Assembly (NCBI RefSeq): GCF_023699475.1
Contig: NZ_JALXFV010000002.1
Location: 605,393 to 669,392 of the forward strand
DNA length: 64,000 bases
Direction: 5' to 3'
Origin: Halomarina rubra
Lineage (GTDB): Archaea > Halobacteriota > Halobacteria > Halobacteriales > Haloarculaceae
Of the stretch, positions 53,541-61,872 are shown in pieces. The stretch's first letter is position 1; each line of letters begins with the position of its first letter. Below the pieces are notes generated by a model that searched no databases, was not told where the DNA came from, and saw only the letters and a program-made list of their open reading frames with translations. Both the position numbers and the translations under genes were made by a program.

Positions 53541-53573
53541 ACGTTTTACTAAACATCGAGTGAACACGTAGCT
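53541..53573 (+). promoter_or_regulatory. Promoter and candidate GfcR half site before gad
   Basis: ACGTTTTACTAAACATCGAGTGAAC (53541-53565) lies just before the ATG at 53574. It contains TTTTACTAAAC (TATA-like) and CGAGTGAAC (53557-53565), the half site shared with gdh and the importer. Confidence 0.45.
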
Positions 53574-54809
53574 ATGAGTCGAGACTACGGGTCGCTCCAC
53601 GACCCCAACGCCGAGTACACGATGCGGGACCTCTCGTCTGCGACGATGGGCCTCTCGAACGACCGCGGGGCGCGCGACGTCGAGATCACGGACGTCCAGA
53701 CGACGATGGTCGACGGCAACTTCCCGTGGACGCTCGTGCGCGTCTACACCGACGCCGGCGTCGTCGGCACCGGCGAGGCGTACTGGGGGGCGGGCGTCCC
53801 CGAACTCGTAGAGCGGATGACGCCGTTCGTCGTCGGCGAGAACCCGCTCGACATCGACCGCCTGTTCGAACACCTCGTCCAGAAGATGTCCGGTGAGGGC
53901 TCCATCGGTGGCGTCACCGTCACCGCCATCTCCGGTATCGAACTCGCGCTCCACGACGTCGCCGGGAAGCTCCTCGACGTCCCCGCCTACCAGCTACTCG
54001 GTGGGAAGTACCGCGACGAGATGCGCGTCTACTGTGACTGTCACACCGCCGACGAAGCCGACCCCGAGGCGTGTGCGGACGAGGCCGAACGCGTCGTCGA
54101 GGAGTTGGGCTACGACGCCCTGAAGTTCGACCTCGACGTGCCCTCGGGCCACGAGAAAGACCGCGCGAACCGGCACCTCCGGAACCCCGAGATCGAACAC
54201 AAGGTGGCCATCGTCGAGGCGGTCACCGAACGCGTCGGCGACCGGGCGGACGTCTCGTTCGACTGCCACTGGACGTTCTCCGGTGGCTCCGCGAAACGCC
54301 TCGCGCACGCGCTCGAAGACTACGACGTGTGGTGGCTGGAGGACCCGGTTCCCCCCGAGAACCACGACGTCCAGCGCGAGGTCACGCAGTCGACGACCAC
54401 CCCCATCGCCGTCGGCGAGAACGTCTACCGGAAACACGGCCAGCGCCGCCTCCTCGAAGAGCAGGCCTGTGACATCGTCGCCCCGGACCTCCCGAAGGTC
54501 GGCGGGATGCGCGAGACGCGGAAGATAGCGGACATGGCCGACACTTACTACGTCCCCGTCGCGATGCACAACGTCGCCTCGCCGGTCGCGACGATGGCCA
54601 GCGCCCACGTCGGCGCGGCCATCCCGAACGCGCTGGCCGTCGAGTACCACTCCTACCAACTGGGCTGGTGGGAGGACCTCGTCGAGGAGACGGTCATCGA
54701 GGACGGCTACATCGAGATTCCCGAGAAGCCGGGACTCGGCGTCACCCTCGACATGGACGTCGTCGAGGAGAACATGGTCGAAGGCGAGAGCCTGTTCGAC
54801 GAAGCGTAG
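53574..54809 (+). CDS. gad: Gluconate dehydratase (mandelate racemase/enolase family)
   Basis: This 411-residue enolase-superfamily enzyme has an N-terminal capping domain and a barrel with LKFDLDVPSG (the Lys-x-Asp position), FDCHWTFSG, WWLEDPVPPEN and GENVYRKHG as metal/catalytic segments, then MHNVASPVATMASAHVGA. In haloarchaea this position in the pathway is gluconate dehydration to 2-keto-3-deoxygluconate, the step after glucose dehydrogenase. The gfcR-gdh operon and importer nearby support that assignment. Another sugar-acid dehydratase activity is possible from sequence alone. Confidence 0.9.
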   Translation: MSRDYGSLHDPNAEYTMRDLSSATMGLSNDRGARDVEITDVQTTMVDGNFPWTLVRVYTDAGVVGTGEAYWGAGVPELVERMTPFVVGENPLDIDRLFEHLVQKMSGEGSIGGVTVTAISGIELALHDVAGKLLDVPAYQLLGGKYRDEMRVYCDCHTADEADPEACADEAERVVEELGYDALKFDLDVPSGHEKDRANRHLRNPEIEHKVAIVEAVTERVGDRADVSFDCHWTFSGGSAKRLAHALEDYDVWWLEDPVPPENHDVQREVTQSTTTPIAVGENVYRKHGQRRLLEEQACDIVAPDLPKVGGMRETRKIADMADTYYVPVAMHNVASPVATMASAHVGAAIPNALAVEYHSYQLGWWEDLVEETVIEDGYIEIPEKPGLGVTLDMDVVEENMVEGESLFDEA

Positions 54810-55350
54810 TCTCGTCGAACCAGCGAACCGCTGATTCGTCCCGTTCGACCCCCGGTCGGTCGTTCCCCTCGTCGGAGTCCTCGACGACGTCCGTCGCCGA
54901 TCACCATCCCCCCTCACACCGAACTCCTTCGTATTCTATCACTACCGAACACCGTCTTCGGCCCCTCACTCCGGGGGGTCGGGGGGAAGAGACCGGCCTC
55001 CGTCGACCACGCTCGAAGCGACGCACCACAGGGGTCAGAACCGCCGTCACATCCCTCGACGGAGGTCCTCGCCGCGTTTCGAAGGTTCGTAAATGAACGT
55101 CGGGTGGGGTTGTCGACGTCCTAACGAGAACCGAACACTCGCATCGCTGTCAGTAGCGACGTGGCTTCCGAATCACCCCGTTCGAACTGTCGGCCGCCCG
55201 TCAGACATCCTCTGAAACGCGGAAAAACAAGAGTTTTGAACAGTGATGAACGGAGAACGGTACGAACGAATTCGGTGCAACGGACCGCAACGGTTGCGGC
55301 TCTGACAACGGAGTCATCGGTTTATCCCTGTGACCTTCATGGCACTGAGT
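54810..55350. other. Intergenic region
   Basis: No supported gene in 540 bp. An AT-rich stretch GGAAAAACAAGAGTTTTGAAC at about 55219-55239 lies 110-130 nt before the next start and may be the promoter. Confidence 0.45.
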
Positions 55351-55809
55351 ATGAGTTCACAGCGACTCACGGAAACCCCGTCCGAGACCGCCCCCGAGCC
55401 GACGTCGTCCGTGGCCGTCGAGCGCGACGACGCGTTCCACCTGCTGTCGAACAGCCGCCGCCGCGAGGTAATGCGGTACCTCCTCGACAACGACGGGCCG
55501 ACCGAACTCGGCGAACTCGCGGAGTTCGTCGCGGCCAAGGAGAACGGCTGCGAACCCGACGAGCTCTCCTCTGACGGGCGAAAGCGCGTCTACATCTCGC
55601 TCTACCAGGGCCACATGCCCAAACTCGCCAAGCACGACATCGTCGAGTACGACCAGGCCCGCGGGACCGTGACCGCGAACCCACTCATCGAGGCGTTCGC
55701 ACCGTACCTCGACGAGACGCCGCTGTCGACCGACGACACGAGCGGTGCGAACCGCGGGAACTCGGGGTCGGGGTTCACCACGACCCTCTCCTCTATCTTC
55801 GGTCGCTGA
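55351..55809 (+). CDS. DUF7344 winged-helix-like protein, soluble form
   Basis: The protein has 152 residues from the ATG at 55351. The DUF7344 core is DDAFHLLSNSRRREVMRYLLDN, then ELAEFVAAKENG, RKRVYISLYQGHMPKLAKHDIVEYD. It ends with a Gly/Ser/Thr-rich tail without a TM helix. This is the third DUF7344 gene in the window, here between gluconate dehydratase and TrmB. Confidence 0.88.
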   Translation: MSSQRLTETPSETAPEPTSSVAVERDDAFHLLSNSRRREVMRYLLDNDGPTELGELAEFVAAKENGCEPDELSSDGRKRVYISLYQGHMPKLAKHDIVEYDQARGTVTANPLIEAFAPYLDETPLSTDDTSGANRGNSGSGFTTTLSSIFGR

Positions 55810-55950
55810 GACGCCGTCGCTGCCCCCCACCCGCCGTCGCTCGAAGCTCCCTACCGCTCGTACGCGACCGTCTGACTTTTCCACTCGTTCCGAACGCCGT
55901 TGCACTCGAATCAGAGTAAACCATTTAGACGGCCGCACGGAAGCGAAGCT

Positions 55951-57006
55951 ATGAGTTCCACCGACCTACGTCGCACGCTCGAACTGATGGGCGACCGGTT
56001 CGACTTCGGAGAGTACGAGATCGAGGCGTACCTCGCCGTCCTCGACCACGGCGACCTGACCGCCAGCGAGATCGCCGACCACACCGACATCCCCCAGCCG
56101 CGGGTGTACGACACGGTCCGCAAACTCAGCGACCGCGGGATGGTCGAGGTCCGTGAGTCACGCCCGATGCGCGTCGTCGCCCTCGACCCCGAGGACGTGT
56201 TCCCGTCGGTCCAGGAGTCGCTCGACGAACTCGTCACCGACCTCGCGGCGCGCTACACCGCCCCCGCGCGCGACACCGAGGCCGTCTCGCTCGTCAAGTC
56301 CCGACCGAGCATCCTCCGGTACCTGGAGAGCGTCGTCGAGAGCGCGGAGTACGAACTGTCGTGTTCGCTCACGCCCGACCTGCTCGACCGGTTCGAAGCG
56401 GAGTTGGCCGCGGCGGTCTCGCGTGGCGTCTCGGTGGAGCTCATCGTCACGCCCGCGAGCGACGCGCTCTCGGTCGAGGAGTTCGCCTACGAGGACGTCG
56501 CGACCGAGGTCCGCGTCCGTCGTGGCATCACGACGCCCGTGATGGCCGTCGCCGACGGCGAACGCTCGGTGTACGCCACGCAGGACGCGCTCACCGACGG
56601 CAGCGAACGCTACGGCGTCATCTTCAATCGCTCGGCGCTGGGCTTTCTCGTCGGCGGGTTCTTCAACACCGTCCTGTGGACGACCGCCGAGTCGCTCGTC
56701 TCCGGAGGCGTCGAGGCGTTCCCTCGCCGCTACGCCTCCATCCGCCGGTGTCTCAAGGACCTCCGGGAAGCCGACAGCGAGTTCACCGTCACCGTCGTCG
56801 GCCGCGACGTGCTGACGGGGGCGAACCGCCGCGTCACGGGGACCGTCGGCGAGATGAGTCTGGGGGCTTCGGACGAGGTGGCGACGCTCACCGTCCAGAC
56901 CGACGACGGCCCGGTCAGCGTCGGTGGCCGGGTCGCCGCCCACGAGGACGTCGAGGCCCACGAGATTCACGTCGAACGCGCCGACATCGGGGGCGAAGGG
57001 GCGTGA
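55951..57006 (+). CDS. trmB: TrmB-like sugar-sensing transcriptional regulator
   Basis: The 351-residue protein starts with a TrmB winged helix ([46 protein letters not shown]). A coiled linker follows, then the PLD-like TrmB sugar-binding domain ([20 protein letters not shown]). In Halobacterium TrmB controls sugar and central metabolism genes in response to glucose. The stop overlaps the downstream HAD gene's GTG (GTGA). A second C-terminal domain (about 280-345) is beta-rich. Confidence 0.9.
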   Translation: MSSTDLRRTLELMGDRFDFGEYEIEAYLAVLDHGDLTASEIADHTDIPQPRVYDTVRKLSDRGMVEVRESRPMRVVALDPEDVFPSVQESLDELVTDLAARYTAPARDTEAVSLVKSRPSILRYLESVVESAEYELSCSLTPDLLDRFEAELAAAVSRGVSVELIVTPASDALSVEEFAYEDVATEVRVRRGITTPVMAVADGERSVYATQDALTDGSERYGVIFNRSALGFLVGGFFNTVLWTTAESLVSGGVEAFPRRYASIRRCLKDLREADSEFTVTVVGRDVLTGANRRVTGTVGEMSLGASDEVATLTVQTDDGPVSVGGRVAAHEDVEAHEIHVERADIGGEGA

Positions 57007-58217
57007 AGCGCTACGACGCCCTCTACGAACTGTACGACGAGTTCGACGCCGAGACGCTCCGAGCGTACCAGGAACTCGCCGACGTGTTCCCGGCCATCGG
57101 GTCGCGCGTCGCCCTCGAACAGTGGAAGGAGGTCCGCGACGAACTCGACGAGCGCAAGGGGGCCATCCGCGAGTCGTTCCCGGTCGGGGAGACGTTCGCG
57201 GCCGTCGCAGCCCACGCCTCCCGCGAGGAGGCGTTCACCGCGCTCGACCTGCTCGGCAAGTACGGCCGTGCGGTCAACGTCCTCGTCCTGGACGTTGACG
57301 AGACGCTGCGCTCGGCGGGACGCACGGACAACGAGATACCCCGCGAGACGCTGTCGTTGCTCACCAAACTCCACGACGACGGCATGCCCATCGTCATCTG
57401 CACGGGTCAGACCCTGGAGAACGTCAAGGGGTTCATCACGCAGGGGTTGGGGAACGAACTCGTCCACTCCGGGCGCTTCTCCATCGTCTACGAGGCGGGC
57501 AACGGCGTGTTCACGCCAGGGCACGGCCCGGACACCAAACGCCTGCTGTACGACGACCTCGCCCCCGACGTCCGGGGGACGTTCGACGAGATTCGCTCGC
57601 GCGTGCTCCCCGAAGCCCCGGAACGCGTCAACCAGTGCTGTCACCTCCAGGGCAACGAGTTCACCGTCACGCTGAAACCGAACTTCCAGACCGGCAGCGA
57701 ACGGGCGATACAGGTCATCGACGAGGCGCTGGTCTACCTGCTCGACCTGCTCGGGGACGTACTGGAGGGAGCGAGCGCCGAGCAGACGCGAGCGTTCTAC
57801 GCTCACGCCGACCCCGAGATTCGAGGCGTCCTCGAACGCGGGCCGGGCGTTCCCGACGCCGAGATTCCGGACGACCTCCGCGAGCGCCTCGACCGCCTGG
57901 AGGTGGGCTACTACCCCGGCGACGCCGCCGAGTTGGGGAGTTACGAACTCGACAAGGTCGCGGGCGTCGACGCCGCACTGGACGTGCTGGGTATCGACGA
58001 CCCGTTCTCGCTCGTCATGGGCGACTCGAAGTCCGACCTGCGCGTGATGGAGTGGGTCGCCGAGGAGGACGCGGGTATCGCCGCCGCCCCGCATCACGCC
58101 TCGGAGGTCGTCTTGGACCACGTCCTCGCGACCGACGAACTCGTCTTCGAACGCGACGGTGCGGCGAGCATGCTCCGGATGACCTACGCGCTGGACCGAC
58201 TCGCCGGCCTCGACTGA
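57003..58217 (+). CDS. HAD-superfamily phosphatase
   Basis: The GTG at 57003 overlaps the TrmB stop and gives 404 residues. An extra N-terminal helical domain (about 1-95) precedes the HAD core, with [13 protein letters not shown] as motif I (DxD), IVICTGQTL as motif II, and a C-terminal [16 protein letters not shown] as motif IV. The cap between is of the Cof/sucrose-phosphatase type. Coupling to TrmB suggests a sugar-phosphate substrate, for instance trehalose-phosphate-like. This is an inference from context. Confidence 0.85.
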   Translation: MKRYDALYELYDEFDAETLRAYQELADVFPAIGSRVALEQWKEVRDELDERKGAIRESFPVGETFAAVAAHASREEAFTALDLLGKYGRAVNVLVLDVDETLRSAGRTDNEIPRETLSLLTKLHDDGMPIVICTGQTLENVKGFITQGLGNELVHSGRFSIVYEAGNGVFTPGHGPDTKRLLYDDLAPDVRGTFDEIRSRVLPEAPERVNQCCHLQGNEFTVTLKPNFQTGSERAIQVIDEALVYLLDLLGDVLEGASAEQTRAFYAHADPEIRGVLERGPGVPDAEIPDDLRERLDRLEVGYYPGDAAELGSYELDKVAGVDAALDVLGIDDPFSLVMGDSKSDLRVMEWVAEEDAGIAAAPHHASEVVLDHVLATDELVFERDGAASMLRMTYALDRLAGLD

Positions 58218-58401
58218 GGGGGAAGAAGGAGGGCGTGCTCGCTACACGAGTCGGGCATCGTGGGTCGAGCGAGGTCGGTCGGCGGTGCTGTCCGGATGTC
58301 GGGGTGAACGACGAGAACTGGTGAGAGTGGTCGGCCGGATGGTACTCGCGGGTGGCGAGCGCTCCGGCCGGTGCCGGCGGTTCGTCGACGGGTCGACGCG
58401 G

Positions 58402-58728
58402 TCAGTCGCTGACCTGGAAGCGGATACGGTCGCCGTGGTGCAGGCGCTCGCCGCCGGGGACGCGCTGCCAACCCTCGCGGGTCCGGCGGTGTGCGACGGT
58501 GTCCTGGCGGAGGCGTGCACCTTCCAGCAGCGCAGGACGGACCGGTTCGCCGTGTTTCTCGGCGAGGCGTTCGACGGCGTCGACGACCGTCGCCCCGTCT
58601 GGGAGCGACATCTGGTCGCGCGAGACGCCCGCTCGGACGAGCGAGAGCCCCGCGAGTTCGATACCGACGCCGACGCTCGATTCGGCGGTCGCGTGCTCGG
58701 ACTCCGTGGCACCAACTCTCGTACTCAT
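58402..58728 (-). CDS. Ubiquitin-like beta-grasp (MoaD/ThiS-like) protein
   Basis: This 108-residue protein has LPDGATVVDAVERLAEKHG and later RRTREGWQRVPGGERLHHGDRIRFQVSD, the strand-loop pattern of MoaD/ThiS beta-grasp proteins, where a GD-x-I-x-F strand ends the fold. The C-terminus is VSD and lacks the diglycine needed for sulfur carriage or protein conjugation. It therefore may be a structural relative without SAMP activity. It is convergent with the HAD gene and divergent from fumC. Confidence 0.65.
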   Translation of the reverse strand: MSTRVGATESEHATAESSVGVGIELAGLSLVRAGVSRDQMSLPDGATVVDAVERLAEKHGEPVRPALLEGARLRQDTVAHRRTREGWQRVPGGERLHHGDRIRFQVSD

Positions 58729-58843
58729 AGTATCCCCTTAGACTGTATCCACAAAAGGTTTACTCAGATTCGAAAGAAGATGTCACGGCGGTTCGCGACG
58801 GGTTTCGGTGGGTTTTACGCCACGGCCGGGCGTCGCCCCAGCC

Positions 58844-60250
58844 ATGACCGACGAGCATCGGACTGAACGCGACAGTCTCGGAGAGATGCAGGTGCCCGCC
58901 GACGCCTACTGGGGTGCACAGACCCAGCGGGCGGTCGAGAACTTCCCCATCTCGGGTATCACCTTCTCGCGACGGTTCGTCCGCGCCCTCGGGGTCGTCA
59001 AGAAGGCGGCCGCCCAGGCGAACGCCGAACTCGGCAACCTCGAAGAAGAGCAAGCGATGGCGATCGTCGAGGCCGCCGACGAGGTCATCGCTGGCGACCA
59101 CGACGACCAGTTCCCCGTCGACGTGTTCCAGACAGGGTCGGGGACCTCTTCGAACATGAACGCCAACGAGGTCATCGCCAACCGCGCCGCCGAGATCCTC
59201 GGTCACGAGATCGGCTCCCGCGAGGTCCATCCCAACGACCACGTCAACTTCGGGCAGTCCTCGAACGACGTGATTCCGACGGCGATGCACGTCTCCGCGC
59301 TCGAGGCCGTCGAGAAGGACCTGATTCCCGCTCTGGAGACGCTGCGCGACGAACTCGCCGCCAAGGAGGAGGAGTTCGACGACATCGTCAAGACCGGCCG
59401 CACGCACCTGCAGGACGCCACGCCCGTCCGTCTCGGACAGGAGTTCGGCGGCTACCGCGCCCAGATCGAGAAGGGCATCGAGCGCGTCGAGCACACCACC
59501 GACCACCTCGCCGAACTCGCACTCGGCGGCACCGCCGTCGGGACGGGACTGAACACCGACCCCGAGTTCCCGCCACTGGCCGCAGAGTACATCGCCGAGG
59601 AGACGGGCCTCCCGTTCCGCGAGGCCGACAACCACTTCGAGGCACAGGCCGCTCACGACGCCATGAGCGAGGGCCACGGCGCGCTCCGCACGGTCGCCGG
59701 GTCGATGAACAAGATCGCCAACGACCTCCGTCTGCTCGCCTCCGGGCCGCGAAACGGCCTGTGTGAGATCGACCAGCCGGAGAACCAGCCCGGAAGCTCC
59801 ATCATGCCCGGGAAGATCAACCCGGTCGTCGCCGAGGCCGTCAACCAGGTCCACAAGCAGGTCGTCGGCAACGACGCCGCCGTCAGTTCGGGTGCCGCGG
59901 AGGGCCAGATCGACCTCAACCTCTACAAACCGGTGCTCGCGCACAACTTCCTCGAGTCGACGAACATGCTCGCCAACAGCGCCGAGACGTTCGGCGAGCG
60001 CTTCGTCGCGAAACTGGAGGCCGACCGCGAGACCTGCGAGGAGCAGGTCGAGCGCTCGATGGCGCTGGCGACGGCGCTCAACCCGGCCATCGGCTACGAC
60101 AAGGCGTCGAAGGTCGCGAAACAGGCGCTCGCGGAGGACAAGACGGTCCGCGAGGTCGCCGTCGAGGAGGGCTACCTCACCGAAGACGAGGCCGACGAGG
60201 TGCTCGACCCGATGGCGATGACCGACCCCGGCATCCTCGGCGACGACTGA
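58844..60250 (+). CDS. fumC: Class II fumarate hydratase
   Basis: The 468-residue enzyme of the citric acid cycle interconverts fumarate and malate. It has the class II signature GSSIMPGKINPV near residue 320, TGRTHLQDATPVRLGQEF near 185, and the N-terminal SGTSSNMNANEV-type loop. The ATG at 58844 gives the usual length. The enzyme has no iron-sulfur cluster. It is monocistronic. Confidence 0.96.
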   Translation: MTDEHRTERDSLGEMQVPADAYWGAQTQRAVENFPISGITFSRRFVRALGVVKKAAAQANAELGNLEEEQAMAIVEAADEVIAGDHDDQFPVDVFQTGSGTSSNMNANEVIANRAAEILGHEIGSREVHPNDHVNFGQSSNDVIPTAMHVSALEAVEKDLIPALETLRDELAAKEEEFDDIVKTGRTHLQDATPVRLGQEFGGYRAQIEKGIERVEHTTDHLAELALGGTAVGTGLNTDPEFPPLAAEYIAEETGLPFREADNHFEAQAAHDAMSEGHGALRTVAGSMNKIANDLRLLASGPRNGLCEIDQPENQPGSSIMPGKINPVVAEAVNQVHKQVVGNDAAVSSGAAEGQIDLNLYKPVLAHNFLESTNMLANSAETFGERFVAKLEADRETCEEQVERSMALATALNPAIGYDKASKVAKQALAEDKTVREVAVEEGYLTEDEADEVLDPMAMTDPGILGDD

Positions 60251-60356
60251 GTACGCGCCGTATCGCCCGTCAGCGACGACGTCGGCCGGGACGGTTGTGC
60301 ACCCGTCTGGTCACGACCGGAACAGGGGTTATAGCTCGGGGCTGTTGGAACTGGTA

Positions 60357-60818
60357 ATGGCTACTGCGACGGCCCGGCAGGCGGCTTCGACCCCCGACGT
60401 GACGATGGTCGACCCCCGGGCCCCACGGTTCGGACAGGCGCTCACCGCGAGCGGGATGGTTCTCGGTATCGCGCTCACACCCGCGTTCGTCTACGCGGTG
60501 GCGACTGTGCTCGTCCTCGCGGTGGTCTCGGGGTGGCGTGTCGACGCCTACGCGACGCTGTGGCGACGCGGGATGCTCCCGCTCGTTGGCCGCCCCGCCG
60601 ACCGAGAACCCGCCGCTCCCCACCGCTTCGCCCGCCTCGTCGGGGCGGGGATGACGCTCCTCGCCAGCCTCGCGTTCCTCGCGGGGTTCGCGCTGGTGGG
60701 GTCCGTCCTCGCGGCCGTCGTCGCCGTGCTCGCCGGCCTGGCGGCTGTCACGGGAATCTGCGTCGGCTGTCGGTTCTACCGGCAGGTGTCGTTCGTTCGA
60801 CGTCTGGGCCTGGTCTGA
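60357..60818 (+). CDS. DUF4395-type membrane protein
   Basis: From the ATG at 60357 the protein has 153 residues with a PRFGQALTAS N-terminus, two TM helices, and then two further helices ending CVGCRFYRQV. The VDPRAPRFGQ...CVGC pattern matches DUF4395, a family often linked to rhodanese or thiol proteins. The function is unknown. Confidence 0.8.
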   Translation: MATATARQAASTPDVTMVDPRAPRFGQALTASGMVLGIALTPAFVYAVATVLVLAVVSGWRVDAYATLWRRGMLPLVGRPADREPAAPHRFARLVGAGMTLLASLAFLAGFALVGSVLAAVVAVLAGLAAVTGICVGCRFYRQVSFVRRLGLV

Positions 60819-60906
60819 GGTCCCGAATCGCTCTTCTCCACCTCCCGGCCGTCACCGGCACTCGCCGCGCCTCGGGCGTGGGATCCCCTCGGGAACGGGT
60901 CGTTTC

Positions 60907-61707
60907 TCAGTCGGTGCTCGACCCGTTCGCGGCCGCCCGCCGAGCCTCGTCGAACCACGGTGGTCGTTCGACCGTCGTCGTGCCGACGGCCGAGTAGAGA
61001 ACCGTCGTCTCGACGGCCACCACCGACCCCGACACGGTCCTGACGTACGACGCGTCGAGTCGCTCGACGAGCCCCGACTCCCGAACGACGAGTCGCGCGT
61101 CGAACGACGAGACGTTCCACTGCGGCGGCGGTGTCGTCGTCTCGACGACGAACCGTGTCCCGTCCACCCCTTCCCGTCGCTCGACGGTCGCGTCGTCCCC
61201 CGCGAACAGGTCGACGAGGCGAGTCAGCGACCGGTTCGTGACCGTGCTCCACTCGTCGGGAGCGCCGGCGTACTCGGTGGCTCCGTCCTGGACGTGTCGC
61301 GTCAGTCGGGCCGACCCGTCGACGAACCGTTCGCGGACGTCGGCGTGGCCCTCGCCGCCGGGAATCGACCACATCACCGACTCGCTGTCGAGCCGGCGGT
61401 CGCTACCCTCGACGAGTGCCCGCCCTTCCAGCAGGCGCGACCGGTTGCCCTCGGCGTCGGTGGTGACCGTCCGCACGGAGAGGTGTGCGGTGTAGGACCG
61501 ACCCGCGGTCGCCGCTCGATGGGCCGTCGCCACCCTGTCCACGTCCGCGGCGCTCTCGGCGGTCAGTCTGGCCGGTTGTGGAGTGGCCGTCGCCTCGTCG
61601 TCCGGCACCGCCGCCGGCGTGACCGCCGGAGCGGTGCTACCCGCGTTGCTACACCCGGCGAGCACCACGAGGACGACGAGCACGAGCGACACCCCCGCTC
61701 GCTGCAT
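60907..61707 (-). CDS. Haloarchaeal lipoprotein (DUF7537-like)
   Basis: The protein has 266 residues from the ATG at 61707. The signal ends in LVVLAGCSNAG (lipobox VLAGC), so it is a Sec-type lipoprotein. The mature part has SVRTVTTDAEGNRSRLLEGRAL and GTRFVVETTTPP, a beta-rich repeated arrangement seen in haloarchaeal lipoproteins. It is convergent with the DUF4395 gene and divergent from gatE. The role is unknown. Confidence 0.8.
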   Translation of the reverse strand: MQRAGVSLVLVVLVVLAGCSNAGSTAPAVTPAAVPDDEATATPQPARLTAESAADVDRVATAHRAATAGRSYTAHLSVRTVTTDAEGNRSRLLEGRALVEGSDRRLDSESVMWSIPGGEGHADVRERFVDGSARLTRHVQDGATEYAGAPDEWSTVTNRSLTRLVDLFAGDDATVERREGVDGTRFVVETTTPPPQWNVSSFDARLVVRESGLVERLDASYVRTVSGSVVAVETTVLYSAVGTTTVERPPWFDEARRAAANGSSTD

Positions 61708-61872
61708 GAGGCAGTCGTACAACGAACGCGAAGATAAGCGTTCACCGTGATTCAGACAGTCTCGCGACCGAGTCGCTCACCGGGAGAGGAGTCGATGGTG
61801 GTCCCCGGACCTGGGCGGCGGGGGCGACCGCGACTGACTGGTTTTTTACCGTCCCGTCGCGGATTCCCGGCC

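Noticed and set aside
58760-59944. Minus-strand frame of 394 codons opposite fumC.
   Set aside because: Antisense shadow. The fumarase motifs on the plus strand are complete.
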